Source of the DNA: Mailhella sp.
Lineage (GTDB): Bacteria > Desulfobacterota > Desulfovibrionia > Desulfovibrionales > Desulfovibrionaceae
Assembly: GCA_017411945.1 (NCBI GenBank)
Contig: JAFQPD010000106.1
Coordinates: 1 to 19,342 of the forward strand
Direction: 5' to 3'
DNA length: 19,342 nt
Shown here piece by piece: positions 1 through 8,176 of the stretch. The notes under the pieces are model-generated. The model did no database searches, was not told the origin of the DNA, and worked only from the letters and a program-made list of their open reading frames with translations. A program made the translations under genes and the position numbers. The first letter of the stretch is position 1. The number at the start of each line of letters is the position of its first letter.

Positions 1-52
1 TATGCCGTCTTCCGGCATTCACAAGCGTCCCACGGAGTTCAGCAGAAGGGCC

Positions 53-883
53 CTACAGGGATTCATCTCCCCTCCCTGCGGACTTCTCTGCCCTCCATGC
101 CGGGCAGTTCTCGCGGATGATGCGTATCTCCCGCGCTCTGCCGGTGATGTCGTCGATGTCGATGCAGGCGCCGTTCAGAGAAATATCGCCCTTGGCGGGC
201 TTGAAAGCGACGGGGAGCTTCGTGAGGAAGCGATTGAGGACTATCTCGAAATCCATTCCCAGAGAAGACTGCTCCACTCCGCACATGCCGAGATCCGTGA
301 GGTAGGCCGTCCCCTGTGGCAGTATCTGGGCATCGGAAGTCTGCACATGGGTATGCGTGCCAAGCACTGCGCTGACCTTGCCGTCCAGCGCCCAGCCCAT
401 CGTCTTCTTCTCGCTGGTGGCTTCGGCATGAAAATCCACGAGACGAACAGGCACTTCTTCCAGCTCCGGCATTTCCACCCAGCTGAGGGCGGTGCGGAAC
501 GGACAGGGAAGCGGCTCCATGTATGTGGTGCCCAGCATATTGAGCACAGCTATGCGGCGGCCGTCGCGAAGCGTGAGCACGGCATGGCCGCGGCCGGGCG
601 TTCCTTCCGGATAGTTGGCCGGGCGGATGACGCGGCGATCCTTCTCGAGGCGGGAGAATATCTCCTTGTGCCTCCACACATGGTTGCCCGAAGTTATGAA
701 GTCCACGCCAGCAGCAAAAAGCTCGTCCATGGTCTCGCAGGTCATGCCTATGCCGCCTGCAAGGTTCTCGCCATTGGCCAGAACGGCATCAAGCCGCAGT
801 TCTTCCTTCAATTTCGGAAGGAACTGCTTCACGGCAAGGCGGCCTGCCTTGCCGACGACATCGCCAAGGAAGAGGATCCGCAT
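53..883 (-). CDS. ymdB: YmdB-family metallophosphoesterase (TIGR00282-like)
   Basis: A 276-aa predicted cytoplasmic phosphodiesterase of the calcineurin-like YmdB family; characterised members hydrolyse 2',3'-cyclic nucleotides or cAMP with a dinuclear metal centre. The metal-site pattern is complete: D8 in LFLGDVVG, E39-N40 in ANGENLAGG, N67-H68 in SGNHVW, H152 in DFHAEATSEK, and H177/H179 in GTHTHVQT. The length is close to the usual ~265 aa. An ATG nine codons further upstream exists, but the start at 883 gives the canonical MRILFLGDVVG opening, has an AGGAGG Shine-Dalgarno about 8 bases upstream, and shares its A with the TGA of the HD-domain gene (TGATG), implying translational coupling. 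It is the last gene of a three-gene minus-strand operon. Family assignment is firm; the physiological substrate is unknown. Confidence 0.93.
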   Translation of the reverse strand: MRILFLGDVVGKAGRLAVKQFLPKLKEELRLDAVLANGENLAGGIGMTCETMDELFAAGVDFITSGNHVWRHKEIFSRLEKDRRVIRPANYPEGTPGRGHAVLTLRDGRRIAVLNMLGTTYMEPLPCPFRTALSWVEMPELEEVPVRLVDFHAEATSEKKTMGWALDGKVSAVLGTHTHVQTSDAQILPQGTAYLTDLGMCGVEQSSLGMDFEIVLNRFLTKLPVAFKPAKGDISLNGACIDIDDITGRAREIRIIRENCPAWRAEKSAGRGDESL

Positions 884-1692
884 CAGCCCCGCCCTCCTGC
901 AAGACGGCATTCTTCAAGCATCGCTTCAAGTTTTTCAACGGCAGGCCGAAGCTCTGCAGCCTTGGGCAGCTGGGCAAGCACAATGTCCATAAGGCCGCTT
1001 CCTGCCAGGGCCCGCCTCGTTTCCGCAAAGCGGAGCTCACTCATCCACATCCCCAGGAGAAGCCGGAAATCGTTGACGAACCTCAAATCGGAATACTTGG
1101 ATATCCGCCCCGCCAGAACATCTTCCGCAATATGGGGCGACCAGCTCTCCGGCTCGTCCTTCACATGCAGGAGCACGGCGTCGCGCTCCGGAAGTGCACT
1201 GGTCAGGTAGCTCACCATGATGCGCAGGATATCCAGCTTGTCGGCATCGCGCACCACATCGGTCACGAAACGGGCGTCCCTGTCCAGGAAAGGAGAAAGC
1301 TTATGCCTGTTGTGCAGAAGCACCGCGCACTGCGCCAGAGCACGAATGCGGGTTCCTTCTTCCTTCAGGAAAGCCCGGTCCCTCATCGTCTGAAAACTCA
1401 GGACAGCATGGTTCACCGATCTAGCATCGAGAAAGGTGCGATATTCCTTGAACTGAGGAAAGCGTCCGCAGTCATGGTACAGCGCGGCCAGAACTGACGC
1501 CCGGCCAAGCTCGGAGGAGATGGAATCTCCCAGCGAATCGATGATGCGGAGGGCATGCTCGAAGACCTTGAACGTATGTTCGACTTTGAGACGCAGAGGC
1601 GCGGCATCAGGCACGTCTTTGAAGCTTTCGGCGTACTCGAGGAAACGCTGGCGGTGCTCTTCGAACTCGCTGGAAAAAATATCAGCGGCCAT
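883..1692 (-). CDS. HD-domain phosphohydrolase
   Basis: A 269-aa protein with an HD-superfamily metal-dependent phosphohydrolase domain. Visible ligands are H39 or H46 in the first helices, the H73-D74 pair in ALYHDCGRF, H95 (VNHAV), the H127/H130 pair in LLHNRHK, and D149/D151 in RDADKLDILR. This order (H...HD...H...D) is typical of HD nucleotidases and phosphodiesterases; nothing in the sequence identifies the substrate. In-frame ATGs occur at 1707, 1701 and 1692. The last is preferred because GAGG lies at a workable distance, but the call is uncertain by five residues. All three overlap the end of the small membrane-protein gene, and the stop overlaps the ymdB start, so the three genes are almost certainly co-translated. 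A link to cyclic-nucleotide turnover with ymdB is a guess from context. Confidence 0.85.
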   Translation of the reverse strand: MAADIFSSEFEEHRQRFLEYAESFKDVPDAAPLRLKVEHTFKVFEHALRIIDSLGDSISSELGRASVLAALYHDCGRFPQFKEYRTFLDARSVNHAVLSFQTMRDRAFLKEEGTRIRALAQCAVLLHNRHKLSPFLDRDARFVTDVVRDADKLDILRIMVSYLTSALPERDAVLLHVKDEPESWSPHIAEDVLAGRISKYSDLRFVNDFRLLLGMWMSELRFAETRRALAGSGLMDIVLAQLPKAAELRPAVEKLEAMLEECRLAGGRG

Positions 1693-1921
1693 CCTTCCCA
1701 TCCTCATCGGCTTCGTCCTGGATCTGTTTCAAAAGGCGTTCTCGCCTCTCCGCCTCCTGCTGGCGTATGCGCCGATTGCTCTCATCCCATTTGGGATCGC
1801 GGAAACGCCCGTTAGGGCCGTACAGAGCCCGCAGGAAGAAAACGACGGCGGCCGTGATGAGAGCCATGACGGCAACGCCGCCATAAGCGCCGGAAAATAT
1901 CTGTTCGAGCATTTCGGACAA
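1682..1921 (-). CDS. Small single-pass membrane protein, TTG start
   Basis: A 79-aa protein: a short N-terminus, one strong hydrophobic segment (about residues 12-33, AYGGVAVMALITAAVVFFLR), then a highly charged Arg/Glu/Asp-rich cytoplasmic tail with helical or coiled-coil character. The first codon is TTG (1921-1919), preceded by AAGGAG with a 6-base gap. The first ATG is three codons further on and would lie about 15 bases from that Shine-Dalgarno, so TTG is the better start. The 3' end overlaps the 5' end of the HD-domain gene. It may anchor or regulate its operon partners, but no family is recognised and function is unassigned. Confidence 0.7.
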   Translation of the reverse strand: MSEMLEQIFSGAYGGVAVMALITAAVVFFLRALYGPNGRFRDPKWDESNRRIRQQEAERRERLLKQIQDEADEDGKDGR

Positions 1922-1958
1922 GGCGAACTCCTTTTCGTTTGCGCGATACTAGCCTGCC

Positions 1959-1975
1959 CTTGCCCTCTAGGCAAG
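1959..1975. promoter_or_regulatory. Short inverted repeat between divergent genes
   Basis: CTTGCC, five bases, GGCAAG: a perfect 6-bp inverted repeat in the 139-bp gap between the minus-strand small membrane-protein gene and dnaE. It could be an operator, or simply a small hairpin in a leader. No T-run follows, so it is not a terminator. Confidence 0.2.
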
Positions 1976-2008
1976 AGCATTGCGGGCCATGCCCCCTCCT
2001 CTTCAATC

Positions 2009-2037
2009 TTTACTGAAACAGGCCGCTATGCTATCTT
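2009..2037 (+). promoter_or_regulatory. Candidate sigma-70 promoter of dnaE
   Basis: TTTACT at 2009-2014 (-35-like) and TATCTT at 2032-2037 (-10-like), separated by 17 bases, ending about 23 bases before the dnaE ATG. The match is moderate (about four of six in each box). The position fits a short leader carrying the AGGAGT Shine-Dalgarno. Confidence 0.4.
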
Positions 2038-2060
2038 CCTGCAGATAACGAGGAGTCTTT

Positions 2061-5000
2061 ATGTCGGATTTCGTACACCTTCACTGCCACACTGAATTCA
2101 GCCTGCTCGACGGCGCCATACGCGTCACCGATGCTGCGGAAAAAGCCAAGAAGCTGGGCATGCCTGGCGTCGCCATCACTGACCATGGCAGCCTTTTCGG
2201 CGCGGCCTACTTCTATTCCGCCTGTAAGGACGCCGGCGTGCCTCCCATCATCGGCTGCGAAGTCTATGTCACCCGCGACCACACCGACAAGACCTCCGAT
2301 TTCGCCCGCGTGCGCCATCACCTCATCCTGCTGGCGCAGAACGCCGTGGGCTACCAAAACCTCCTGCATCTGGTAAGCAGAAGCTGGCTGGAAGGCTTCC
2401 ACTACAAGCCGCGCATCGACAAGAAGATGCTCTATGGCCATACCGACGGGCTCATCGCCCTTTCCGCCTGCGTGGCTGGCGAGATACCGCGCACGCTCAT
2501 GGGCAAGAACAAGCTCATCACGGGCGGCGGCACCTTCGACGACGCCATCCTCCTCGCCAAGGAATACTCCGCTCTCTTCCCGGAACGCTTCTACCTCGAA
2601 GTGCAGTCCAACTCCCTGCCGGAACAGGCTTTCGTCAACCAGAAGATCCTGGAAGTCGCAGACGCCACCAAGCTCCCGCTCGTGGCTACCAACGACTGCC
2701 ACTACCTGAACGCCGACGACGTGGAGGCCCACGACATCCTGCTCTGCATCCAGACGCAGGCCAAGGTGGACGACGTGAAGCGTTTCCGCTTCGACGCCAA
2801 GGACCTCTATTTCAAGAGCGAAGAAGAGATGCGCGCCGGCCTCATCGGCATCCCCGACGAAGCCATGACCAACACCGTAAAGATCGCCGAGCAGTGCAGC
2901 AGCCTCCAGATACAGCTCAAGGCCCCGCCCTACCACTTCCCTATCTACGAACTGCCCGAAGGCATGACTCTTGAGACCGAGTTCTGCCGCATGGCAAGGG
3001 CCGGCCTCGACAAACGCCTTGAAAAGCACCCGCACCGCGACACTCTGGATGAGAAGGAATACCGCGAACGCCTTGAGATGGAGCTCAAGGTCATCAACGA
3101 CATGGGCTTCCCCGGCTACTTCCTCATCGTGCAGGACTATATCAACTGGGCGAAAAGGAACGATATCCCCGTCGGCCCCGGCCGCGGCTCGGCTGCCGGT
3201 TCCGTCGTGGCCTGGGCCCTTGGCATCACCACCATCGACCCTCTGCCCAACAAGCTCTTCTTCGAACGCTTCCTCAACGTCGAACGCGTCAGCATGCCGG
3301 ATATCGACGTGGACTTCTGCGAAGACAGGCGTCTCGAAGTGCTGGACTACGTCACGCAGAAGTACGGCAAGGACAAGGTCTCGCAGATAGCCGCCTTCGG
3401 CAAGATGAAGGCCAAGGCCGTGCTCAAGGACGTGGGCCGCGCCATGGGCATACCCTTTGCCGAAACCACGCGCATAGCCAAGATGATACCCGCCAGCGAC
3501 CTCAAGATGACCCTGAAAAAGGCGCTGGACACCATCCCTGAATTCGCCGAAGAGTACAAGACAAAGCCCGAAATAAAGAAGCTCGTCGACATTTCCCGCC
3601 GCCTCGAAGGCCTCACCCGCCATGCCTCCACCCATGCGGCCGGCGTTGTGGTCTCCGACAAGCCCATGGAGCAGTATCTGCCGCTCTTTGCCGGACGCAA
3701 GGGCGAACAGATAGCCGCCTTCGACATGAAGTTCGTGGAAAAGGTCGGCCTCGTGAAGTTCGACTTCCTCGGCCTGCGCACCATGACCGTCATCTCCAAC
3801 GCCTGCAAGAACATAGCCCTGCAGGGCAAGCCCGTGCCGGACATGGAGAACCTAGCCACGGACGATGCCAACGTCTACGAACTGCTTTCGCGCGGCGACA
3901 CGGACGGCGTGTTCCAGCTCGAGAGCACGGGCATGCGCAAGTACCTCCGCATGCTCCGCCCCTCCGGCTTCGAAGACCTTGTGGCTATGCTCGCCCTGTA
4001 CCGCCCCGGCCCCCTGAACTCCGGCATGGTGGACGAATTCATCAAGCGCAAGCACGGCGAGATAGAAGTCACCTATCCGCTTCCCGAACTCGAGCCCTGC
4101 CTGAAGGACACCTACGGCGTCATAGTCTATCAGGAACAGGTCATGCAGATCGCGCAGATCACCGCCAAGTACACCCTTGGCGGCGCCGACCTCCTGCGCC
4201 GTGCCATGGGCAAGAAGAAGCCTGAGGAAATGGCCAAGCAGCGCGAGATATTCCTCAAGGGCTCCTCCGAACGCGATGTTCCGGAAAAGACCGCCAACGA
4301 GATCTTCGACCTCATGGAAAAGTTCGCGGAATACGGCTTCAACAAGGCCCATTCCGCCGCCTACGCCTATATCACCTACGAAACGGCATACTTAAAGCAT
4401 TACTTCAAGGTCGAGTTCATGTCCGCCCTGCTCTCGTCGGAAATCGGCAATCAGGACAAGATCTTGAACTATATCGCCGCCTGCCGCGACATGAACATCG
4501 AAGTTCTCCCTCCCGATGTGCAGGTAAGCCTTCGCGCCTTCACCCCCAGCGGCGAATCCATCGTCTACGGCCTCGGCGGCGTGAAGAACGTGGGCGACGA
4601 AGCCATCAACGAAATAGTGCGCAGCCGCGAGACTGGCGGCCCCTACAAGTCCCTTCTGGACCTCTGCACCCGCGTCAACCTGCGCAAGGTTACCAAGCGA
4701 GTTCTCGAAAGCCTCATCAAGGGCGGAGCCTGCGACTGCTTCGGCGTGAGCCGAGCCGGCATGCTGGCCAGCCTGGACAACGTTGTGGCACGCGCCCAGA
4801 AGAAGCAGAAGGAAAAGAACTCCGCCCAGATATCCCTGCTGGCCTTCTCTCCTGCCGTGGAGGCGGCTCCCATGCCGGGCATCGGCTTCCTCTGCGAAGA
4901 GCAGAACACGCCAGAATGGGACGACGACCAGAAGCTCACCTTCGAAAAAGACTCCCTCGGCTTCTACCTCACCAGCCACCCGCTCCAGCCCTTCCGCCGC

Positions 5001-5594
5001 GACATGCAGAGGCTGGGCCTGCTCACGCTTGAAGAGATCAGCGAGCTTGGAGCCGGCTCTGTGAAGACTGGCGTGCTCGTCACCGGCCTCAAGGAGTTCA
5101 TCACTAAAAAGGGCGACAAAATGGCCTTCGTTCAGGTGGAAGACCTTACCGGCCATGCCGAAGTGACCATTTTCCCCAAGACTTATGCCGCCATTCGGGA
5201 GGCTCTGCAGGCAGAACGGCCGCTCATCGAGCTCAGCGGCACCATCGACGCCAAAGACGACGATTACGACGACGAGGAAAACGGCGAAGAAGGCCGCGCG
5301 AAGGAGATAAAGCTGCTCTGCGACTCTGCCCGCCCGCTCCTCGAAGCCTGCATGAGCAGTGACCAGCCCGTGCTCGTGCCCTACCCCGTGGAATGCACTG
5401 GCGAGGCCGACATCAAGGAATTCAAGGCCATACTGGAAAAGCACCGCGGCAGTTCCGCAGTGCAGATACAGTTCGAGCTGAACGGCAACAACTGCATCAT
5501 GGAACTCGGCCACCGCTGGCGCGTTCAGGCCAGCCCCCAGTTCAACAAAGACATGGATGCCTGGGCCAAAGCCCGCATGGCACGAAAGCAATAA
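2061..5594 (+). CDS. dnaE: DNA polymerase III alpha subunit
   Basis: A full-length 1177-aa replicative DNA polymerase catalytic subunit of the DnaE1 type. The N-terminal PHP domain starts with HLHCHTEFSLLDG (H6/H8/H10), followed by ITDHGS (D41-H42) and GCEVYV (E67), so several PHP metal ligands are present. The polymerase core carries the catalytic aspartates in PDIDVDF (D414, D416) and FDFLGLR (D568), corresponding to E. coli D401, D403 and D555. The tandem helix-hairpin-helix and beta-binding region lies around residues 780-900, and an OB-fold (VKTGVLVTGLKEFITKKGD) around residues 1000-1045. An acidic, low-complexity stretch (DAKDDDYDDEENGEEG) follows the OB fold. AGGAGT precedes the ATG. 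The polymerase lacks its own 3'-5' exonuclease and works with DnaQ. It heads a plus-strand operon with queD ten bases downstream. Confidence 0.98.
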   Translation: MSDFVHLHCHTEFSLLDGAIRVTDAAEKAKKLGMPGVAITDHGSLFGAAYFYSACKDAGVPPIIGCEVYVTRDHTDKTSDFARVRHHLILLAQNAVGYQNLLHLVSRSWLEGFHYKPRIDKKMLYGHTDGLIALSACVAGEIPRTLMGKNKLITGGGTFDDAILLAKEYSALFPERFYLEVQSNSLPEQAFVNQKILEVADATKLPLVATNDCHYLNADDVEAHDILLCIQTQAKVDDVKRFRFDAKDLYFKSEEEMRAGLIGIPDEAMTNTVKIAEQCSSLQIQLKAPPYHFPIYELPEGMTLETEFCRMARAGLDKRLEKHPHRDTLDEKEYRERLEMELKVINDMGFPGYFLIVQDYINWAKRNDIPVGPGRGSAAGSVVAWALGITTIDPLPNKLFFERFLNVERVSMPDIDVDFCEDRRLEVLDYVTQKYGKDKVSQIAAFGKMKAKAVLKDVGRAMGIPFAETTRIAKMIPASDLKMTLKKALDTIPEFAEEYKTKPEIKKLVDISRRLEGLTRHASTHAAGVVVSDKPMEQYLPLFAGRKGEQIAAFDMKFVEKVGLVKFDFLGLRTMTVISNACKNIALQGKPVPDMENLATDDANVYELLSRGDTDGVFQLESTGMRKYLRMLRPSGFEDLVAMLALYRPGPLNSGMVDEFIKRKHGEIEVTYPLPELEPCLKDTYGVIVYQEQVMQIAQITAKYTLGGADLLRRAMGKKKPEEMAKQREIFLKGSSERDVPEKTANEIFDLMEKFAEYGFNKAHSAAYAYITYETAYLKHYFKVEFMSALLSSEIGNQDKILNYIAACRDMNIEVLPPDVQVSLRAFTPSGESIVYGLGGVKNVGDEAINEIVRSRETGGPYKSLLDLCTRVNLRKVTKRVLESLIKGGACDCFGVSRAGMLASLDNVVARAQKKQKEKNSAQISLLAFSPAVEAAPMPGIGFLCEEQNTPEWDDDQKLTFEKDSLGFYLTSHPLQPFRRDMQRLGLLTLEEISELGAGSVKTGVLVTGLKEFITKKGDKMAFVQVEDLTGHAEVTIFPKTYAAIREALQAERPLIELSGTIDAKDDDYDDEENGEEGRAKEIKLLCDSARPLLEACMSSDQPVLVPYPVECTGEADIKEFKAILEKHRGSSAVQIQFELNGNNCIMELGHRWRVQASPQFNKDMDAWAKARMARKQ

Positions 5595-5604
5595 TGGAGA
5601 AACT

Positions 5605-5997
5605 ATGAGCAAGTCACTCTGGAGGCTCACCGTGCGCGGAGAATTCGCCTCCGCCCATGCGCTTCGTCATTATCAGGGCAAATGCGAATCCCTGCACGGG
5701 CATAACTATTCTGTAGAAATGGTCGTCGAAGGCGAAACCCTCACCCCCGACACCGAACTCGTCGTCGATTTCACTGTGCTCAAGAAGGAACTCCGTGCCG
5801 AGCTCGGCCTCATCGACCATGTGAACCTCAACGAGTATCCGCCCTTCGACACGGTCAATCCTTCTTCGGAGAATCTGGCCCGCTACATCTACCGCAACAT
5901 GAAGGCCCGCCTTGCCGGCATGCCCGTGCGCCTCCGCAGCCTCACCGTTGGCGAGACAGCCATGCAGTCCGCCACCTATATGGAAATGGACGACTGA
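5605..5997 (+). CDS. queD: 6-carboxy-/6-pyruvoyl-tetrahydropterin synthase family (QueD-like)
   Basis: A 130-aa T-fold enzyme of the 6-pyruvoyl-tetrahydropterin synthase/QueD family. QueD converts dihydroneopterin triphosphate to 6-carboxy-tetrahydropterin, the first pathway-specific intermediate toward 7-deazaguanine and queuosine in tRNA. Zinc ligands H18 (SAHALRHY), H31 and H33 (SLHGHNY) and the catalytic C27 (GKCESLHGHN) are present. So are the DHVNLNEYP segment, PSSENLARYI and the late glutamate in VGETAMQSATY. An in-frame ATG 16 codons earlier lies inside dnaE; the start at 5605 is preferred because GGAG precedes it and family homology begins there. Queuosine versus another pterin role cannot be settled from this gene alone, since no other que gene is in the window. 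Confidence 0.9.
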   Translation: MSKSLWRLTVRGEFASAHALRHYQGKCESLHGHNYSVEMVVEGETLTPDTELVVDFTVLKKELRAELGLIDHVNLNEYPPFDTVNPSSENLARYIYRNMKARLAGMPVRLRSLTVGETAMQSATYMEMDD

Positions 5998-6491
5998 TGC
6001 CGCTCCTTCCCTCGCCCTGCGCTGTTCTTACCCGGCAATTCCTGCCGATCATAGCGCAGTGCGCCGCCTCCATTCACACCCATGCAGTGCTCGACTTCGG
6101 GCCTGCCTTTCTGCCGGAACACACGGGGACGGACATCCGGCGAATCGGCCAGCAAACTCAGAAGGGGATAACGGAAGCAGGACTCTCGGTTTCCTGCTTC
6201 GGCTTGACCCTTCTCGCCAAAGAAAGCCTCGCATCTCTCCTTGAAGCCATGCATGAAGCTTCCCCCTATGTGCTTCTCGCCGACTTCAAGGTAGCGGAGC
6301 GCAACATCGAAGCTCCGGCCTGCCTGCTCATGAGCGGACTGCGGAGTCTCTCCCTGACAAACACAGGCTGCTTCGAGACCTATGGCGGACTCGAAGGCCT
6401 GCTCTATGCCGAACGCGCCCGCTTTCAGCCTGTGGAACGGCACAGCCACCTCGGAGGTTCGCTGGCCTGTGTGCTCGCACGCTGCCTGTAA
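5997..6491 (+). CDS. Hypothetical protein, weakly methyltransferase-like
   Basis: A 164-aa protein whose ATG shares its A with the queD stop (TGATG), so it is translationally coupled. I recognise no family with confidence. The stretch ASPYVLLADFKVAERNIEAPACLL, followed by FETYGGLEGLLYAERARFQPVERHSHLGGSLACVLA, recalls the last strands and helix of class I SAM-dependent methyltransferases. However, no glycine-rich SAM-binding motif I is visible in the N-terminal part, which reads DFGPAFLPEHTGTDIRRIG. It may be a degenerate or very divergent methyltransferase-like protein. It is the last gene before the terminator at 6513-6550. Confidence 0.65.
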   Translation: MPLLPSPCAVLTRQFLPIIAQCAASIHTHAVLDFGPAFLPEHTGTDIRRIGQQTQKGITEAGLSVSCFGLTLLAKESLASLLEAMHEASPYVLLADFKVAERNIEAPACLLMSGLRSLSLTNTGCFETYGGLEGLLYAERARFQPVERHSHLGGSLACVLARCL

Positions 6492-6512
6492 GCCTCCCTT
6501 TCAAAATAAAAT

Positions 6513-6550
6513 GCGCCGCTGTTCACATCGAAACAGCGGCGCGCTTTTTT
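6513..6550. terminator. Bidirectional intrinsic terminator
   Basis: A perfect 11-bp stem (GCGCCGCTGTT at 6513-6523 pairing with 6532-6542) with an 8-base loop, then GC and TTTTTT on the plus strand. On the minus strand the stem is followed by ATTTTATTTT. It separates the dnaE-queD operon from the convergent minus-strand gene ending at 6564, and probably serves both. Confidence 0.9.
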
Positions 6551-6563
6551 AAGATGATATCGA

Positions 6564-6851
6564 TTATCGCTGGGGCAGTTCCATGGAAGCCCCAGCCTCA
6601 ACGGCAGGCGAAGGAGCTTCAGGTTCAGCATCCTGCTCCTGAGGGATGCCCATCATCGCGCCGAGCTGCCCCTTGAAGATGATCTTGGTAGCGGTGGCAT
6701 CGGCAAGTTCGCCGAGATCCATCAGCTTTTCGAGGAATTCCAGAATCTCGCCGCGGCGTTCTTCCACGGACCACTTGAAGTCTTCGGCAAGGTCGCCGGA
6801 GCTCAGGTATTCTTCCAGTTCTGCGATATATCGGGCATTGAGCATAGCCAT
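6564..6851 (-). CDS. Conserved-looking small hypothetical protein
   Basis: A 95-aa, acidic, soluble protein. Residues 1-70 look helical (MLNARYIAELEEYLSSGDLAEDF, RRGEILEFLEKLMDLGELADATATKIIFKGQLG), and the tail is proline/alanine/glutamate-rich and probably disordered. The ATG at 6851 is preceded by GGAG at about 8 bases; a second ATG two codons later is possible. It lies 69 bases downstream of the AI-2E-type transporter stop... in gene order it is upstream of nothing else on this strand and stands alone, ending at a shared terminator. No family is recognised and no function is proposed. Confidence 0.65.
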   Translation of the reverse strand: MAMLNARYIAELEEYLSSGDLAEDFKWSVEERRGEILEFLEKLMDLGELADATATKIIFKGQLGAMMGIPQEQDAEPEAPSPAVEAGASMELPQR

Positions 6852-6920
6852 GCGTTCTTCTCCGTTCGTTATGCCTTTCCGGCGTTTCTTTCGTCATGCG
6901 GCATCCGCCGTTTTTTCCTA

Positions 6921-7952
6921 TCAGATATCGCTCTTCTTGGAAAGAAGTTTGCTTTCTTTCTCGGCCTGCAGGGCCAGGGCTACCATGACCGGGCCTGCTA
7001 TGACGCCCACCGGGCCGAATACGGCAATGCTGCATACGATGGAAAGCAGGAGCACTATCATGGAAGCTTCTATGCCTGTGCTCAGGAAATAGGGGCGAAG
7101 CAAGTTGTCGGCCCCTGTCACGACAATGCATCCCCACGCAAGCAGCATGAGGCCGGAAGCCAGAGAATCCACAGCCCAGAGATAAACCGCACAGGGAACC
7201 CATACAAGAGCGGTTCCCGCCAGCGGTATGACAGCGGCGAACACGGCCAGAAGGCCCCAGAAGGCAGGGTCGGGCACATCAAGAAAGCCAAGCCCTATGC
7301 CGGTGAGCGTACCCTGGATGATGGGAACGAAGACGATGCCGATGAACACCGAACGGCTGGCCTCATGGAGCACCTTTCCGAAGCGGTCCACCATGTCGTC
7401 ATGACCGGGAAGCGCAAGCAGTATCAGCCGGCGAATGGAAGGAATATAGACGACAATGAGACAGGTGAAAACGGCATAAAGGCAGAGGGCCCATGCCATG
7501 TTCATGGTATCGCCGGCAAGCCCTATGCCGCTGGAAAGCACCTTGCGCACGACGCTGTCGCCTATGCTTGTGAGATTGTCCTGAAACTTGTTGATATACA
7601 GGGAGGCCTCAGGAACATATTTTATCAGAAATATCTGCGCTTCCCTGAGATAATAGGCGATGGAGTCCGGTATGGGATGCCCCGCCTGCCACCACCCGAC
7701 AACACGGCTGGCCCCTTCCATGGCCTGGGGAACGACCATGACAGTGACAATGGTGATAGGCGTAGCAAGGCAGCCGACAAGCCCCAGGGAAAAGCAGGTC
7801 ACGGCGGCGGTCTTGTGCATGCGGGCCCGGAGCCAGCGATAGACGGGAAGCGTGAGCGCCGCCGTTACAGCTGCAATGAATGCGGCCGTAGGATACGGCG
7901 AGAGCAGTGCCCCCCAAAGGATGATAGCCAGAAAGGCAAGTATGCGCGCCAT
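6921..7952 (-). CDS. AI-2E / PerM family transporter
   Basis: A 343-aa polytopic inner-membrane protein of the AI-2E transporter (PF01594, PerM/YdiK) family; members include autoinducer-2 exporters, Na+/H+ antiporters and many of unknown substrate. It opens with hydrophobic hairpins (ARILAFLAIILWGALLSPYPTAAFIAAV) and has a central soluble stretch with SIGDSVVRKVLSSG. The typical C-terminal core runs from VFIGIVFVPIIQGTLTGIGLGFL through FWGLLAVFAAVIPLAGTALVWVP to DNLLRPYFLS and the glycine-rich FGPVGVIAGPVMVALAL. A longer frame opens upstream at 8057, but the ATG at 7952 has a strong GGAGG five bases away and starts at the first transmembrane helix. It is divergent from a TetR regulator, which may control it. 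Substrate unknown. Confidence 0.88.
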   Translation of the reverse strand: MARILAFLAIILWGALLSPYPTAAFIAAVTAALTLPVYRWLRARMHKTAAVTCFSLGLVGCLATPITIVTVMVVPQAMEGASRVVGWWQAGHPIPDSIAYYLREAQIFLIKYVPEASLYINKFQDNLTSIGDSVVRKVLSSGIGLAGDTMNMAWALCLYAVFTCLIVVYIPSIRRLILLALPGHDDMVDRFGKVLHEASRSVFIGIVFVPIIQGTLTGIGLGFLDVPDPAFWGLLAVFAAVIPLAGTALVWVPCAVYLWAVDSLASGLMLLAWGCIVVTGADNLLRPYFLSTGIEASMIVLLLSIVCSIAVFGPVGVIAGPVMVALALQAEKESKLLSKKSDI

Positions 7953-8078
7953 GTTTCCTCCCGTGCCGCCTTCGGGAAAGCATGGGCCGCAGAGCCTGCT
8001 ATGCGAAGGCCGGAACAGTTTAATAAGGAAGTTGCGCCGTGTCCAGTTCCCGCACATGAAAAATGCCCGGCCCCTACT

Positions 8079-8114
8079 GTTTGAACACGCAAACGACTTG
8101 CCTTTTCATAGGCA
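8079..8114. promoter_or_regulatory. Two 16-bp inverted repeats, candidate TetR operators
   Basis: GTTTG-6-CAAAC (8079-8094) and TGCCT-6-AGGCA (8099-8114) are both perfect 5-6-5 inverted repeats whose centres lie 20 bp apart, about two helical turns. They sit in the 224-bp divergent gap between the AI-2E-type transporter and the TetR gene, where an autoregulatory operator is expected. The half-site sequences differ, which argues against both binding the same dimer. Confidence 0.3.
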
Positions 8115-8176
8115 TTGAGGCAGAAAGAAAAGGTGCCGGATTATTGCGCCAGAACTCTCAACATCGAACCGACTGT

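Noticed and set aside
2..18. A 6-bp hairpin (ATGCCG-5-CGGCAT) 35 bases beyond the ymdB stop
   Set aside because: It could be the ymdB terminator, but any T-run on the minus strand would lie outside the window, so it cannot be called.
2..1210. A 402-codon plus-strand open frame over the ymdB/HD region
   Set aside because: It is antisense to two genes with intact family motifs; its translation is rich in rare-looking Cys/His/Arg runs and has no domain.
2031..3635. A 534-codon minus-strand open frame antisense to dnaE
   Set aside because: It mirrors dnaE codon bias (Val/Gly/His/Glu-rich shadow); no start signal or recognisable motif.
4392..5630. A 412-codon minus-strand open frame antisense to the 3' part of dnaE
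   Set aside because: Same shadow composition; dnaE is intact across the whole stretch.
6899..6916. A small CGGC-ATCC-GCCG hairpin followed by TTTTTT on the plus strand
   Set aside because: It is oriented against both flanking minus-strand genes, and no plus-strand transcript ends there. The 4-bp stem is too short.
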